NCBI GenBank assembly: GCA_024762795.1
Contig: JANTGS010000001.1
Coordinates: forward strand, 1-64,000
From: Flavobacteriaceae bacterium
GTDB taxonomy: Bacteria; Bacteroidota; Bacteroidia; Flavobacteriales; Flavobacteriaceae
DNA: 64,000 bases
Direction: 5' to 3'
Both the position numbers and the translations under genes were made by a program. Shown piece by piece: positions 45,532-54,518 of this stretch. The stretch's first letter is position 1; each line of letters starts with the position of its first letter. The notes beneath the pieces were generated by a model that worked only from the letters and a program-made list of their open reading frames with translations, did no database searches and had not been told where the DNA came from.

Positions 45532-45696
45532 TTGGATGTTGTAAAAAAACAGATAAGTAAAAATAAGGGTGGAGATGGCTTTTTATTTTTGGAGTTAATT
45601 CTACAAGAATTGAACAGTTGGCCTAATGTTTATACAGGTACACTAAAAGGGACTGAAGTAATTAAGATTAGCAACGAGAAATATCTCAAGGAATAA
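45532..45696 (+). CDS. Possible small ORF or gene remnant before ilvB
   Basis: A 54-codon frame from TTG 45532 to TAA 45694 lies between the attenuator and ilvB, 11 bases before the ilvB ATG. An in-frame stop sits at 45523, so no longer start is available. The C-terminal codons read GTEVIKISNEKYLKE, which looks protein-like, but I do not recognise it. It could be a small gene, the tail of a lost gene, or a chance frame. It has no ATG start. Confidence 0.3.
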   Translation: MDVVKKQISKNKGGDGFLFLELILQELNSWPNVYTGTLKGTEVIKISNEKYLKE

Positions 45697-45707
45697 ATAT
45701 TATAGGT

Positions 45708-47462
45708 ATGGAAACAATAACCAAAACAAAATTACCTGAGAAGGAGGTAAAACAAGAGTTTAAAAAGGAAACTACTGTCAAAATTCAAGGCTCTGAAGCT
45801 GTTGTCAGAAGTTTGATCGAAGAAGGCGCTGATTTGATTTTCGGGTATCCGGGTGGAGCTATCATGCCTGTTTATGATGAATTTTATAAAGTTCAGGATA
45901 AGATTCATCACGTGCTTACCCGTCATGAACAGGGTGCAATTCACGCTGCTCAGGGTTTTGCCAGATCTTCAGGAAAAGTAGGGGTTGTTATTGCAACATC
46001 AGGTCCCGGGGCTACCAACTTGATAACCGGTATAGCTGATGCTCAGATCGATTCAACTCCGCTGGTATGTATTACCGGGCAGGTAGGATCAAATTTACTG
46101 GGAAGTGATGCTTTTCAGGAAACTGATGTTGTAAGTATTTCCACACCGGTTACCAAATGGAATTATCAGGTTACAAAAGCCTCTGAGATCCCTGCAGTGA
46201 TTGCCAAGGCATTTTATATTGCCAAATCCGGTCGTCCGGGTCCGGTATTGATCGATATTACAAAAGATGCTCAGTTTGAAGAATTCGATTTCAGTTATAA
46301 AAAATGTGAAAAAATAAGAAGTTATCATCCCGTGCCAAAAATGGATCCTGAAAAGGTGAAGGAAGCTGCTGATATGATCAATAAAGCTAAAAAACCCTTT
46401 GTGGTCTTTGGACAGGGAGTTGTTTTGGCTCAGGCAGAAAAGGAATTTAAGGATTTTATAGAAAAAGCTGATATTCCTGCTGCTTCCACATTATTAGGCC
46501 TTTCGGCATTACCCACTGATCACAATCTAAATATGGGAATGGTAGGAATGCACGGTCATTATGCTCCTAATGTGCTTACCAACGAATGCGATGTACTTAT
46601 TGCTATTGGTATGCGTTTTGACGATCGGGTAACCGGCAGCCTGGATACTTATGCCAAACAGGCAAAGATTATTCATTTTGATATTGATCCAGCCGAAATA
46701 GATAAGAATGTAAAAACCGATATCGCTGTTTTGGGTACTGTAAAGGAAACTCTGGCAGAACTTATTCCGATGATTGATAAGAATAAAAATCAGAAATGGC
46801 ATCAGGAATTCCATGATCTTAGAAAAATTGAATACGATCGAATCATTCATCCGCAAACTAAACCTACTCAGGAAAAATTAACCATGGGAGAGGTAATAGC
46901 GGCCGTTAATGAACAAACTAACGGGGATGCTATTCTCGTTTCGGATGTTGGACAAAATCAAATGATGACCAGCCGTTACGGTAAATTCAACACTACAAAA
47001 AGCAAGATCACATCGGGTGGGCTTGGAACCATGGGATTTGGATTACCTGCTGCCATGGGGGCAAAATTAGGGCGTCCGGACAGAGAAGTGGTTGCTTTTA
47101 TCGGTGATGGAGGTTTTCAAATGACCATTCAGGAACTGGGAACCATTATGCAAACAAAAATTCCGGTGAAGATCGTTGTGCTAAACAATGAATTCTTAGG
47201 AATGGTAAGACAATGGCAGGAACTTTTCTTTGATCGTCGATATGCATCAACTGTAATGACCAATCCGGATTTTGTTAAGATTGTTGAAGGTTATGGAATC
47301 AAAGCTCAAAGGGTTTCAAAAAGGGAAAACCTGAAAGATGCCATCGCCGATATGATCGCATCAGAAGATGCATATTTTGTTGAGGTTATTGTAGAAAAAG
47401 AAGAAAATGTATTCCCAATGATACCTTCAGGAGCTTCTGTTTCTGATGTAAGATTAAAATAA
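45708..47462 (+). CDS. ilvB: Acetolactate synthase large subunit
   Basis: A 584-residue thiamine diphosphate and FAD enzyme making acetolactate or acetohydroxybutyrate, the first shared step of valine, leucine and isoleucine synthesis. The catalytic Glu is E74 in RHEQGA, and the ThDP/Mg motif is GDGGF at 466-470 with NNEFLG at 493-498. The first 25 residues are an unconserved polar extension. It heads ilvB-ilvN-ilvC behind an attenuator. The usual upstream ilvD is missing from this spot. Confidence 0.95.
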   Translation: METITKTKLPEKEVKQEFKKETTVKIQGSEAVVRSLIEEGADLIFGYPGGAIMPVYDEFYKVQDKIHHVLTRHEQGAIHAAQGFARSSGKVGVVIATSGPGATNLITGIADAQIDSTPLVCITGQVGSNLLGSDAFQETDVVSISTPVTKWNYQVTKASEIPAVIAKAFYIAKSGRPGPVLIDITKDAQFEEFDFSYKKCEKIRSYHPVPKMDPEKVKEAADMINKAKKPFVVFGQGVVLAQAEKEFKDFIEKADIPAASTLLGLSALPTDHNLNMGMVGMHGHYAPNVLTNECDVLIAIGMRFDDRVTGSLDTYAKQAKIIHFDIDPAEIDKNVKTDIAVLGTVKETLAELIPMIDKNKNQKWHQEFHDLRKIEYDRIIHPQTKPTQEKLTMGEVIAAVNEQTNGDAILVSDVGQNQMMTSRYGKFNTTKSKITSGGLGTMGFGLPAAMGAKLGRPDREVVAFIGDGGFQMTIQELGTIMQTKIPVKIVVLNNEFLGMVRQWQELFFDRRYASTVMTNPDFVKIVEGYGIKAQRVSKRENLKDAIADMIASEDAYFVEVIVEKEENVFPMIPSGASVSDVRLK

Positions 47463-47469
47463 AAAGAAA

Positions 47470-47994
47470 ATGGAAAAACAATTATATACCATATCGGTTT
47501 ACACCGAAAATAATTTAGGTTTGTTGAACAGAATTGCAACAATCTTCCTGAAAAGACATGTCAATATCGAGAGTTTAACCGTTTCGAGTACAGAGATAGA
47601 GCATGTATCCCGTTTTATAATCGTTGCCTATATAACAGAGGATGAGGTCAAAAAAATAATAAAACAGATCGAGAAGCAAATTGAGGTGATCAAGGCCTTT
47701 TATCATACTAATGATGAAGCTATTTACCTGCAATCGGCATTGTTTAAAGTGAAGTCAGAACTTTTGTTCGAAAAAAGGCAAATTCAGAATATCATTAAAA
47801 AGAGCAATGCCCGTATAGTTACGGTAAATCCCGAGTTCTTTGTCCTTGAGAAATCAGGAAGAAAAGAAGAAATTGAGGAACTTTATGATGGATTGGCTGA
47901 ATATGGAATTATGCAGTTTGTAAGATCCGGAAGAATCTCTGTAACCAAGGAAGAGATGAAAATAACCGAACTATTGGAAAAAGAATTAGTTTAA
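47470..47994 (+). CDS. ilvN: Acetolactate synthase small (regulatory) subunit
   Basis: A 174-residue regulatory subunit. The N-terminal ACT domain (YTISVYTENNLGLLNRIATIF) binds valine, and the C-terminal domain contacts IlvB. The length matches the IlvH/IlvN group. It lies seven bases after ilvB and 18 before ilvC. Feedback inhibition by valine is family knowledge rather than something the sequence proves here. Confidence 0.92.
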   Translation: MEKQLYTISVYTENNLGLLNRIATIFLKRHVNIESLTVSSTEIEHVSRFIIVAYITEDEVKKIIKQIEKQIEVIKAFYHTNDEAIYLQSALFKVKSELLFEKRQIQNIIKKSNARIVTVNPEFFVLEKSGRKEEIEELYDGLAEYGIMQFVRSGRISVTKEEMKITELLEKELV

Positions 47995-48012
47995 TAAAAT
48001 ATTAATAACAGA

Positions 48013-49488
48013 ATGACAAATTATTTTAATACACTGCCGCTAAGAGAACAACTGGAACAGTTGGGAAAATGCAGATTTATGGATGCTTCTGAATTCTCAG
48101 ATGGAGTTTCCGCACTAAAAGGAAAAAAAATAGTAATTGTAGGTTGTGGTGCACAGGGACTCAATCAGGGCTTGAATATGCGTGATTCAGGACTTGATAT
48201 AAGTTACGCCCTTAGGGAAGGAGCCATTGCAGAAAAAAGACAATCGTACAAAAATGCTATAGAAAATGATTTTAAGGTGGGAACCTATAAGGAAATGATC
48301 CCATCTGCTGATCTGGTTTGTAATCTTACACCGGATAAACAACATACTTCAGTTATCAGTGCCATTATGCCATTGATGAAAAAAGGAGCCGCATTGTCTT
48401 ACTCCCATGGTTTTAATATTGTGGAAGAAGGAATGCAGGTAAGAAAAGATCTTACAGTGATCATGGTGGCCCCCAAGTCGCCTGGATCAGAAGTTAGGGA
48501 AGAATACAAACGTGGTTTTGGCGTTCCTACCCTGATTGCTGTTCACCCTGAAAATGATCCGGAAGGTAAAGGTCTGGATTATGCAAAAGCTTATGCCGTT
48601 GCCACAGGAGGTGATAAGGCAGGTGTACTGGAATCTTCTTTTGTTGCAGAGGTAAAATCCGATCTGATGGGAGAACAAACCATTCTTTGTGGCGTATTAC
48701 AAACCGGATCTATTTTGAGTTTTGATAAAATGATCGAAAAAGGAATTGAGCCGGGATATGCGGCCAAACTGGTACAATACGGATGGGAAACCATTACTGA
48801 GGCGCTGAAACATGGGGGAATTACCAACATGATGGATCGTCTTTCAAATCCTGCTAAGATCAAAGCCTTTGAGCTGGCTGAAGAACTGAAAGAGATCATG
48901 AAACCATTGTTTAACAAGCATATGGATGATATCATGTCGGGAGAATTCTCAAAAACCATGATGGAAGACTGGGGAAATGATGATAAAGATCTGCTAAAAT
49001 GGAGAGCTGCTACAGGAGAAACTGCTTTTGAAAAAACTGAGGCAATCGATAAAGAGATCCCCGAACAGGAATATTTTGATCATGGTGTATTACTGGTGGC
49101 TTTTGTAAAAGCAGGTGTTGAGCTGGCTTTTGAAACCATGACAGATTCAGGAATTATAGAAGAATCAGCTTATTATGAATCTTTACATGAAACCCCTCTT
49201 ATTGCCAATACCATTGCACGTAAGAAATTGTATGAAATGAACAGAACTATCTCTGATACAGCAGAGTACGGATGTTATCTGTTCGATCATGCCTGTCAGC
49301 CACTTTTAGGCGATTTTATGAAAAAGATCGATACGGATGTGATTGGTAAAAAATATGCTGCTGATAAAGATAACGGAGTAGATAATCAGCAATTGATCGC
49401 CGTAAATGAAATCATTCGTTACCATCCGGTTGAGGTTGTAGGTTATGAATTGAGAGAAGCGATGACTGCCATGACTAAGGTTGTTTAG
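48013..49488 (+). CDS. ilvC: Ketol-acid reductoisomerase, class II
   Basis: A 491-residue NADPH-dependent enzyme that isomerises and reduces acetolactate. The dinucleotide motif GCGAQG is at 44-49. The length of about 490 residues with duplicated knotted helical domains marks the class II (E. coli-like) form rather than the 330-residue class I. EETLxG-like metal sites are replaced by the class II pattern, with [17 protein letters not shown] near residue 205 carrying the Asp and Glu ligands. A terminator follows. Confidence 0.95.
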   Translation: MTNYFNTLPLREQLEQLGKCRFMDASEFSDGVSALKGKKIVIVGCGAQGLNQGLNMRDSGLDISYALREGAIAEKRQSYKNAIENDFKVGTYKEMIPSADLVCNLTPDKQHTSVISAIMPLMKKGAALSYSHGFNIVEEGMQVRKDLTVIMVAPKSPGSEVREEYKRGFGVPTLIAVHPENDPEGKGLDYAKAYAVATGGDKAGVLESSFVAEVKSDLMGEQTILCGVLQTGSILSFDKMIEKGIEPGYAAKLVQYGWETITEALKHGGITNMMDRLSNPAKIKAFELAEELKEIMKPLFNKHMDDIMSGEFSKTMMEDWGNDDKDLLKWRAATGETAFEKTEAIDKEIPEQEYFDHGVLLVAFVKAGVELAFETMTDSGIIEESAYYESLHETPLIANTIARKKLYEMNRTISDTAEYGCYLFDHACQPLLGDFMKKIDTDVIGKKYAADKDNGVDNQQLIAVNEIIRYHPVEVVGYELREAMTAMTKVV

Positions 49489-49512
49489 TCTGAATAATTA
49501 TTTATTTGAGTT

Positions 49513-49551
49513 AAACCACCGTATTCTTTCCTAGAATTTGGTGGTTTTTTG
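49513..49551 (+). terminator. Terminator between ilvC and ilvA
   Basis: AAACCACC at 49513-49520 pairs with GGTGGTTT at 49540-49547 and is followed by T residues. ilvA would then need its own promoter or read-through. Confidence 0.8.
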
Positions 49552-49567
49552 TTATATTTAGAAATCT

Positions 49568-50827
49568 ATGATCACTACAAAGAACATAATATCCTTAGAT
49601 GAGATCAGAAAGGCTCAGAAAAATATCAAAGACCTGGTAAGGCACACCCCTTTGATCAAAATGCAGCTTTTCTCAGAAAGATACCAATCAGATATTTTCT
49701 TTAAAAGAGAAGACTTACAACGGGTACGATCTTATAAAATCCGTGGAGCTTTTAACAAGATCAAATCTTTGGTTGATGCTGAAAAAATTGAGTCTGTGGT
49801 TTGTGCCAGTGCAGGAAATCATGCCCAGGGTGTCGCCCAGGCTTGTCATTTTTTAAATATTTCAGGGGTTATTTTTATGCCTTCCACAACGCCTATGCAA
49901 AAGATCAGACAGGTGGAAATGTTTGGCAGGGATAATGTCGAGATCAGATTGTCCGGAGATACTTTTGATGCATCATACGCTATTGCGAAAGCGTATTCTG
50001 AAAAGGAAAACATAGCTTTTGTGCATCCTTTTGATGATGAGCTGATCATTGCCGGACAAGGAACCCTTGCTATGGAAATACTCGAAGATTCAAATCAAGC
50101 CATTGATTATATTTTTGTTCCTGTAGGAGGGGGCGGACTCGCATCGGGAATTATAAGTGTTTTTAAGGAATTGAGTCCTGAAACTAAGATCATCGGCGTA
50201 GAGCCTGAAGGAGCGCCATCGTTAAAAACTTCTTTGGAAAAAGGAGAAAATACAGAATTGTCCTCGATCAATAAATTTGTGGATGGAGCTGCAGTTAAAA
50301 AAATGGGAGATAAGACCTTTGCCATTTGCAGGGAGTTTATTGATGATGTTATTACCATTCCGGAGGGAAAAGTATGCAGCACGTTATTAAAACTTTACAA
50401 TGAAAAGGCTATTGTGGTTGAACCGGCCGGGGCATTATCGGTAGCGGCACTGGATGTTTACCAGGAAAAGATCAAAGGAAAAACAGCAGTGAGTGTGATC
50501 AGTGGAGGTAACAATGATATTACCCGTATGGAAGAGATCAAGGAAAGGGCATTGCTTTTTGAAGGGCTAAAACATTATTTTATAGTTCCCTTTCCGCAAA
50601 GGGCGGGAGCTTTAAAAGAATTTGTGGTAGATGTGTTGGGAGAGAATGATGATATTACCTTTTTTGAATATACAAAGAAAAGCAGCAGAACAACAGGTTC
50701 GGCGGTTGTAGGTATAGAATTAAAATCTAAAGAAGATTTTGATCCTTTGGTCAAAAGGATGGAAGAAAAAGGGTTTTTAGGAGAATATCTGAATGATAAC
50801 CCGCAATTGTTCCAGTTTTTAATATAG
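49568..50827 (+). CDS. ilvA: Threonine dehydratase (biosynthetic)
   Basis: A 419-residue PLP enzyme that deaminates threonine to 2-oxobutyrate, the entry to isoleucine. The PLP lysine is K57 in VRSYKIRGA, and VPVGGGGLASG holds the phosphate-binding loop. The C-terminal regulatory region (about 335-419) contains a single ACT-like domain beginning YFIVPFPQRAGALKEF, so it is shorter than the two-domain enzyme of E. coli. It is separated from ilvC by 79 bases with a terminator. Confidence 0.92.
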   Translation: MITTKNIISLDEIRKAQKNIKDLVRHTPLIKMQLFSERYQSDIFFKREDLQRVRSYKIRGAFNKIKSLVDAEKIESVVCASAGNHAQGVAQACHFLNISGVIFMPSTTPMQKIRQVEMFGRDNVEIRLSGDTFDASYAIAKAYSEKENIAFVHPFDDELIIAGQGTLAMEILEDSNQAIDYIFVPVGGGGLASGIISVFKELSPETKIIGVEPEGAPSLKTSLEKGENTELSSINKFVDGAAVKKMGDKTFAICREFIDDVITIPEGKVCSTLLKLYNEKAIVVEPAGALSVAALDVYQEKIKGKTAVSVISGGNNDITRMEEIKERALLFEGLKHYFIVPFPQRAGALKEFVVDVLGENDDITFFEYTKKSSRTTGSAVVGIELKSKEDFDPLVKRMEEKGFLGEYLNDNPQLFQFLI

Positions 50828-50938
50828 TCCGGTAAGGTACTGTTTTTGAGTTTGGATTTATTTAAAAAATACTTCCTGTAAATGGAGGCCCTTCTTTTTT
50901 TTCATTTCTATTTTATAGGTAATTTTTAATTTTAGTTG

Positions 50939-50946
50939 TATTTTTG
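50939..50946 (+). promoter_or_regulatory. Bacteroidota -7 box for the porin gene
   Basis: TATTTTTG matches TAnnTTTG and ends 21 bases before the ATG at 50968. Confidence 0.5.
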
Positions 50947-50967
50947 GTAGAATCCAAACCTTTTACC

Positions 50968-52410
50968 ATGTACTATCAACTTAAATTATTCAGAACTTAT
51001 ATTGTTCCGATCTTGTTTGCAATTCTCAGTCTGTCATCTCTAAGATCACAAATATCTTATCAAAATGTAACCAATAAGAAAGTATCTTTAGGTTCTTACG
51101 GAAGGATAGGTGTAGACTGGTCATTCGAGAATGGAGGCTCCATAGGCCGGCGATTGAATCTGAATAATATGGGAAGTATAGGAGGCCGGTTGGAAGAGCA
51201 GGATTATTTGGAGATTGCACCGGCATTTCATTTTAAGCCTAAAAAAGGAGACAGTACTGATATTTTCGCACAAGCGAGATTCTCTGTTTATTCAACAAGT
51301 TTGTCGAGTATTGGAAATAGCACTTCTTCAAGTCTGGGAGGCTTAAATTTTGCCGTTCCGGAATTATTTGTTGAAGCACGGAATATTAAAGGAAAAGATT
51401 TGAGTATATGGGTTGGCGCCCGGTTATACAGGGGCCCTGATGTTCATATAGCCGATCATTTTTATTACAATGATCATTCGGGACAGGGTTTTGGAATTGA
51501 ATATAAGAAAACAAGATTTGCTACTATTTTTGTAGCATCTACTGATACAACGGCGACGGTTCCGCCTTTCTTTTATCTGAATATCAAAACAGGTACTCCA
51601 AGTGCAGCCCTCAGGCAGCGAACAGTTATGTTGGCTGAGCACGATATAGAACTTGATAAACAAAATACTATTTCTTTGCTGGGGGAATATCACCGTATGG
51701 CCGATGCAGATTCAAGTACGGAAATAGACAGTGTTGAAACGATTTTAAATTTTCCCGCCGATAACGGGTTTGTTTTAGGAATCCGGCATCATATAGATTT
51801 TAAAAATAAAAAACCGGGTTCATTTAATGATTTTACGATGAGGTATGGAACAGGAATTGCCAACGGAGGTGACGGAGGAATGTCAAAAACATGGCTTACA
51901 TACGGTGCTCCCGACACACTTTCTTTAAGTTTTAAAGGAGCACATTCACTTGCAATTGTTGATCATTTTTTGATGAATTTTTCTGATAGATATACATTAA
52001 ATGGATATGTTATCTTCACAAAAAGCAAAGGCGCTGCTGATTCTGATCATATGTCTAAAACTTATTTTGGTAAGGAAGTCTTTAATCGAAAAACCGATTT
52101 TACAATAGGATTCCGTAATGAATACTATATCAATGATTATTTTCATTTATTAGGGGAAGTACATTATTCTCAAAGAAAAGATGGTGAAAATCCGGTAGCA
52201 AATATGCTAAAGTTTAGTCTTGCTCCAATCTATGTGCCCACCGGGAATCGGGATACCTGGGCCAGACCACATATCAGATTTGTAGCTTCTGTGGCAAGAT
52301 ACAATGATTTTGCCATGGAATCTTTATATTCTCCGTATCTTCAGTTTACAGGTAGCAGGCGTTGGGGTTATTATTTTGGTATTAAAGGAGAGTGGTGGGT
52401 TTGGAATTGA
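50968..52410 (+). CDS. Maltoporin-like carbohydrate porin
   Basis: A 480-residue outer membrane protein with a signal peptide (about 1-27) and a sequence of alternating beta strands ending in WWVWN. The segment GSYGRIGVDW followed by GRRLNLNNMGSIGGRLEE, and GARLYRGPDVHIADHFYYND further on, match the LamB/maltoporin family, in which the latter leads into the pore-lining region. It would passively transport sugars or other small solutes, and the substrate is not predictable. ATG at 50968 begins the signal peptide; the in-frame TTG at 50944 does not. No sugar utilisation genes lie next to it. Confidence 0.75.
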   Translation: MYYQLKLFRTYIVPILFAILSLSSLRSQISYQNVTNKKVSLGSYGRIGVDWSFENGGSIGRRLNLNNMGSIGGRLEEQDYLEIAPAFHFKPKKGDSTDIFAQARFSVYSTSLSSIGNSTSSSLGGLNFAVPELFVEARNIKGKDLSIWVGARLYRGPDVHIADHFYYNDHSGQGFGIEYKKTRFATIFVASTDTTATVPPFFYLNIKTGTPSAALRQRTVMLAEHDIELDKQNTISLLGEYHRMADADSSTEIDSVETILNFPADNGFVLGIRHHIDFKNKKPGSFNDFTMRYGTGIANGGDGGMSKTWLTYGAPDTLSLSFKGAHSLAIVDHFLMNFSDRYTLNGYVIFTKSKGAADSDHMSKTYFGKEVFNRKTDFTIGFRNEYYINDYFHLLGEVHYSQRKDGENPVANMLKFSLAPIYVPTGNRDTWARPHIRFVASVARYNDFAMESLYSPYLQFTGSRRWGYYFGIKGEWWVWN

Positions 52411-52415
52411 AAAAC

Positions 52416-53102
52416 TTAAATAAACAACCTCCAAACAACCTTTTCAGGAACGGGAGCCGTAACGGAAATCTCTTCTCTTTTAACCGGGTGTATAAAACTG
52501 ATCTTTCGGGCATGGAGATGAATGCCACCGTCCTTATTACTTCTGTTAAAACCGTATTTCAGGTCGCCTTTTATTGGAGAGCCGATTTTTGAAAGCTGAC
52601 ATCTGATCTGATGATGTCTGCCGGTTTCCAGATCGATCTCAAGCAAGGTATAATTCTCTGTCTTTTTAAGTGTCTTATAATGGAGTACAGCTCTTTTAGC
52701 TCCCTCAGTTTTTTGGGTAAAAGCCGTTGACTTGTTATTTTTGGGATTCTTTTTAAGATAATGAATTAAGGTATCCTTTTCTTTTCCAGGAGTATTCTTT
52801 ACCACTGCCCAGTATGTTTTTTTAATGGTTTTTTCACGTAGCATTTTATTAAGTCTTTCGAGCGCTTTTGAAGTTTTGGCAAAGATCACAATTCCGCTGG
52901 TAGGACGGTCCAGCCGGTGGACTACACCCAAAAAAACCTTACCCGGTTTATGGTATTTTTTAGAAATATAGGCTTTAACTACTTCACTCAAAGGCTTGTC
53001 ACCTGTCTTATCTCCCTGAACAATATCTCCTGTTCTTTTGTTGATAATGATCAGGTGGTTGTCTTCATAAAGTATTTTCAGGTTCTCTGCCGTACTGTGC
53101 AT
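52416..53102 (-). CDS. RluA family pseudouridine synthase
   Basis: A 228-residue enzyme that converts specific uridines to pseudouridine in rRNA or tRNA. The catalytic Asp is D65 in HRLDRPTSG. The C-terminal GRHHQIRCQLSKIGSPIKGD motif and a basic tail are also present. There is no N-terminal S4 domain, so it belongs to the short TruC/RluA-like subgroup and its target is not clear. It is convergent with the porin gene, with only five bases between the stops. Confidence 0.88.
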   Translation of the reverse strand: MHSTAENLKILYEDNHLIIINKRTGDIVQGDKTGDKPLSEVVKAYISKKYHKPGKVFLGVVHRLDRPTSGIVIFAKTSKALERLNKMLREKTIKKTYWAVVKNTPGKEKDTLIHYLKKNPKNNKSTAFTQKTEGAKRAVLHYKTLKKTENYTLLEIDLETGRHHQIRCQLSKIGSPIKGDLKYGFNRSNKDGGIHLHARKISFIHPVKREEISVTAPVPEKVVWRLFI

Positions 53103-53222
53103 TTTTTTAATTATTTTTTGAATAAGATCTTATGTTACCAAAGTAACTAAAACAGATTCAAAATCGATTAAACTAAGATGAATTTCAAGGGTCTTAAAGA
53201 TAGATCAAAAATTTCTATAACC

Positions 53223-53825
53223 ATGAAAAACGTATTATTTATTCTGTTTGTATTTTTATTCATTTCATGTGATAAGGCTGCTGATGATCAGGAATTGATT
53301 TCTGAAGCGCTTACGCTCCAGGAAAAAGAGGATTTACAATTCTTAAAAGAAGAAGAAAAACTGGCGCGTGATGTGTATTTGTACGCTTATGACCTGTGTG
53401 CTCATGAGGTGTTCAAGAATATTTCAAAAAGTGAACAGATGCATATGGATAAAGTTACAGAGATTATGAATATTTATCAGGTGGAGGATCTTTCCCTTCC
53501 CGAAAGGGGAAAGTTTACCAATGCTGAACTACAAAAGCTCTATGATGACCTGATCGAAATGTGTGACAGGTCACTGGAAGATGCTCTTAAAGCCGGAGCA
53601 ACAATTGAGGATGTGGATATCAATGATATTGAAGATTTTGTGGAAGATACCGATTTACAAGATGTGATGAATATGTATCTTTCATTATCCTGCGGATCGC
53701 GAAATCATATGAGGGCTTTTACAAATAATTTAACTACTTTAGGGATTGAATATAAACCTCAGTTTATAACGGAAGAGGAATATATTGAGATTATTAATAA
53801 TTCAAATGAAAAGTGTAATTTTTAA
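53223..53825 (+). CDS. DUF2202 lipoprotein, ferritin-like
   Basis: A 200-residue lipoprotein with a signal ending LFISC (C16). The remainder matches DUF2202, a ferritin-like helical bundle: EEEKLARDVYLYAYDLC and FKNISKSEQMHMDKVTEIMNIYQV carry the Glu and His residues that would form a di-metal site. Such proteins are often encoded beside cytochromes or metal-handling genes, and their function is unknown. ATG at 53223 gives the lipoprotein signal; the frame upstream adds an unneeded extension. It is followed by a c-type cytochrome after six bases, and together they suggest a redox or metal-related pair on the periplasmic side. Confidence 0.75.
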   Translation: MKNVLFILFVFLFISCDKAADDQELISEALTLQEKEDLQFLKEEEKLARDVYLYAYDLCAHEVFKNISKSEQMHMDKVTEIMNIYQVEDLSLPERGKFTNAELQKLYDDLIEMCDRSLEDALKAGATIEDVDINDIEDFVEDTDLQDVMNMYLSLSCGSRNHMRAFTNNLTTLGIEYKPQFITEEEYIEIINNSNEKCNF

Positions 53826-53831
53826 AATATA

Positions 53832-54344
53832 ATGATGAAGAAAACTATTGTATTGTTGTTGGGATTAACGGCCTTTATTTCCTGTAACCAGGGAAAAAAA
53901 GAAACTGCCGAGGTTGTAAATGATTCTGATAAAACAGTAATGAAAACAGATTCAGAAGGGTATGATTTGTTTAAAATGAGGTGTTATGCCTGTCATAATC
54001 CAAATGCGAAATCACATCAAGAACTAATTGCTCCCCCAATGGCTGCGGTTAAAAGAAGGTATTCAATGAGTTATAAAAACAAGGATGATTTTGTAAATGC
54101 TGTAACAAAGTGGGCTATGGATCCTGAGGAAGGAAGAGCCTTGATGAGAGGTGCTGTAATGGAGTTTAAAGTAATGCCAAAGCAGGTCTTTAAGGAGGAG
54201 GAATTGCGTAAGATTGCCGGATATATTTATGATCATAAAATTGAACAACCCGAATGGTTTGCTGCGCATGAAGAAGAAATGCATGGTAAGATGGGCAGAG
54301 GAATGGGCAAAGGAATGGGCAGGGGAATGATGAAAAATAATTAA
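53832..54344 (+). CDS. Small c-type cytochrome lipoprotein
   Basis: A 170-residue protein. A lipoprotein signal (FISC, C18) is followed by an acidic linker and one c-type heme domain with CYACH at 51-55 and a likely axial Met in VMPKQVF. The C-terminal tail (about 150-170) is a Gly-Met-Arg-Lys repeat ending in GRGMMKNN, which may bind copper or other soft metals. It is coupled to the DUF2202 gene. No terminal oxidase is adjacent. Electron transfer partners are unknown. Confidence 0.8.
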   Translation: MMKKTIVLLLGLTAFISCNQGKKETAEVVNDSDKTVMKTDSEGYDLFKMRCYACHNPNAKSHQELIAPPMAAVKRRYSMSYKNKDDFVNAVTKWAMDPEEGRALMRGAVMEFKVMPKQVFKEEELRKIAGYIYDHKIEQPEWFAAHEEEMHGKMGRGMGKGMGRGMMKNN

Positions 54345-54406
54345 ACGGAGGTCTATCAGTATTTAGAAAAAAACATAATTCATTGATATTATAGGCATTA
54401 ATGATC

Positions 54407-54470
54407 TTTGTCGGTTCGAGTGCAGTTGAGAACTGTATACTACTTTAAATACTCGATTGCATTTGATTGG
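54407..54470. repeat. REP-like imperfect palindromes
   Basis: In the gap between the cytochrome and engB genes, gttcgagtgcagttgagaac (54414-54433) contains TCRA half-sites around TGCA, and ACTCGATTGCATTTGA (54451-54466) is a second related copy. The form resembles the TCGA-N-TGCA-N-TCGA palindromes scattered in flavobacterial intergenic regions. It is a T-loop-like GGTTCGAGT look-alike but not a tRNA. Confidence 0.4.
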
Positions 54471-54518
54471 GTAGTTTTAATAACCTAAAAGTATGAAACT
54501 AATTTCTAAACTCTAAGA

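Noticed and set aside
54411..54433. tRNA T-loop-like GGTTCGAGT
   Set aside because: No acceptor stem, anticodon arm or CCA context can be drawn around it; it fits a palindromic repeat better.
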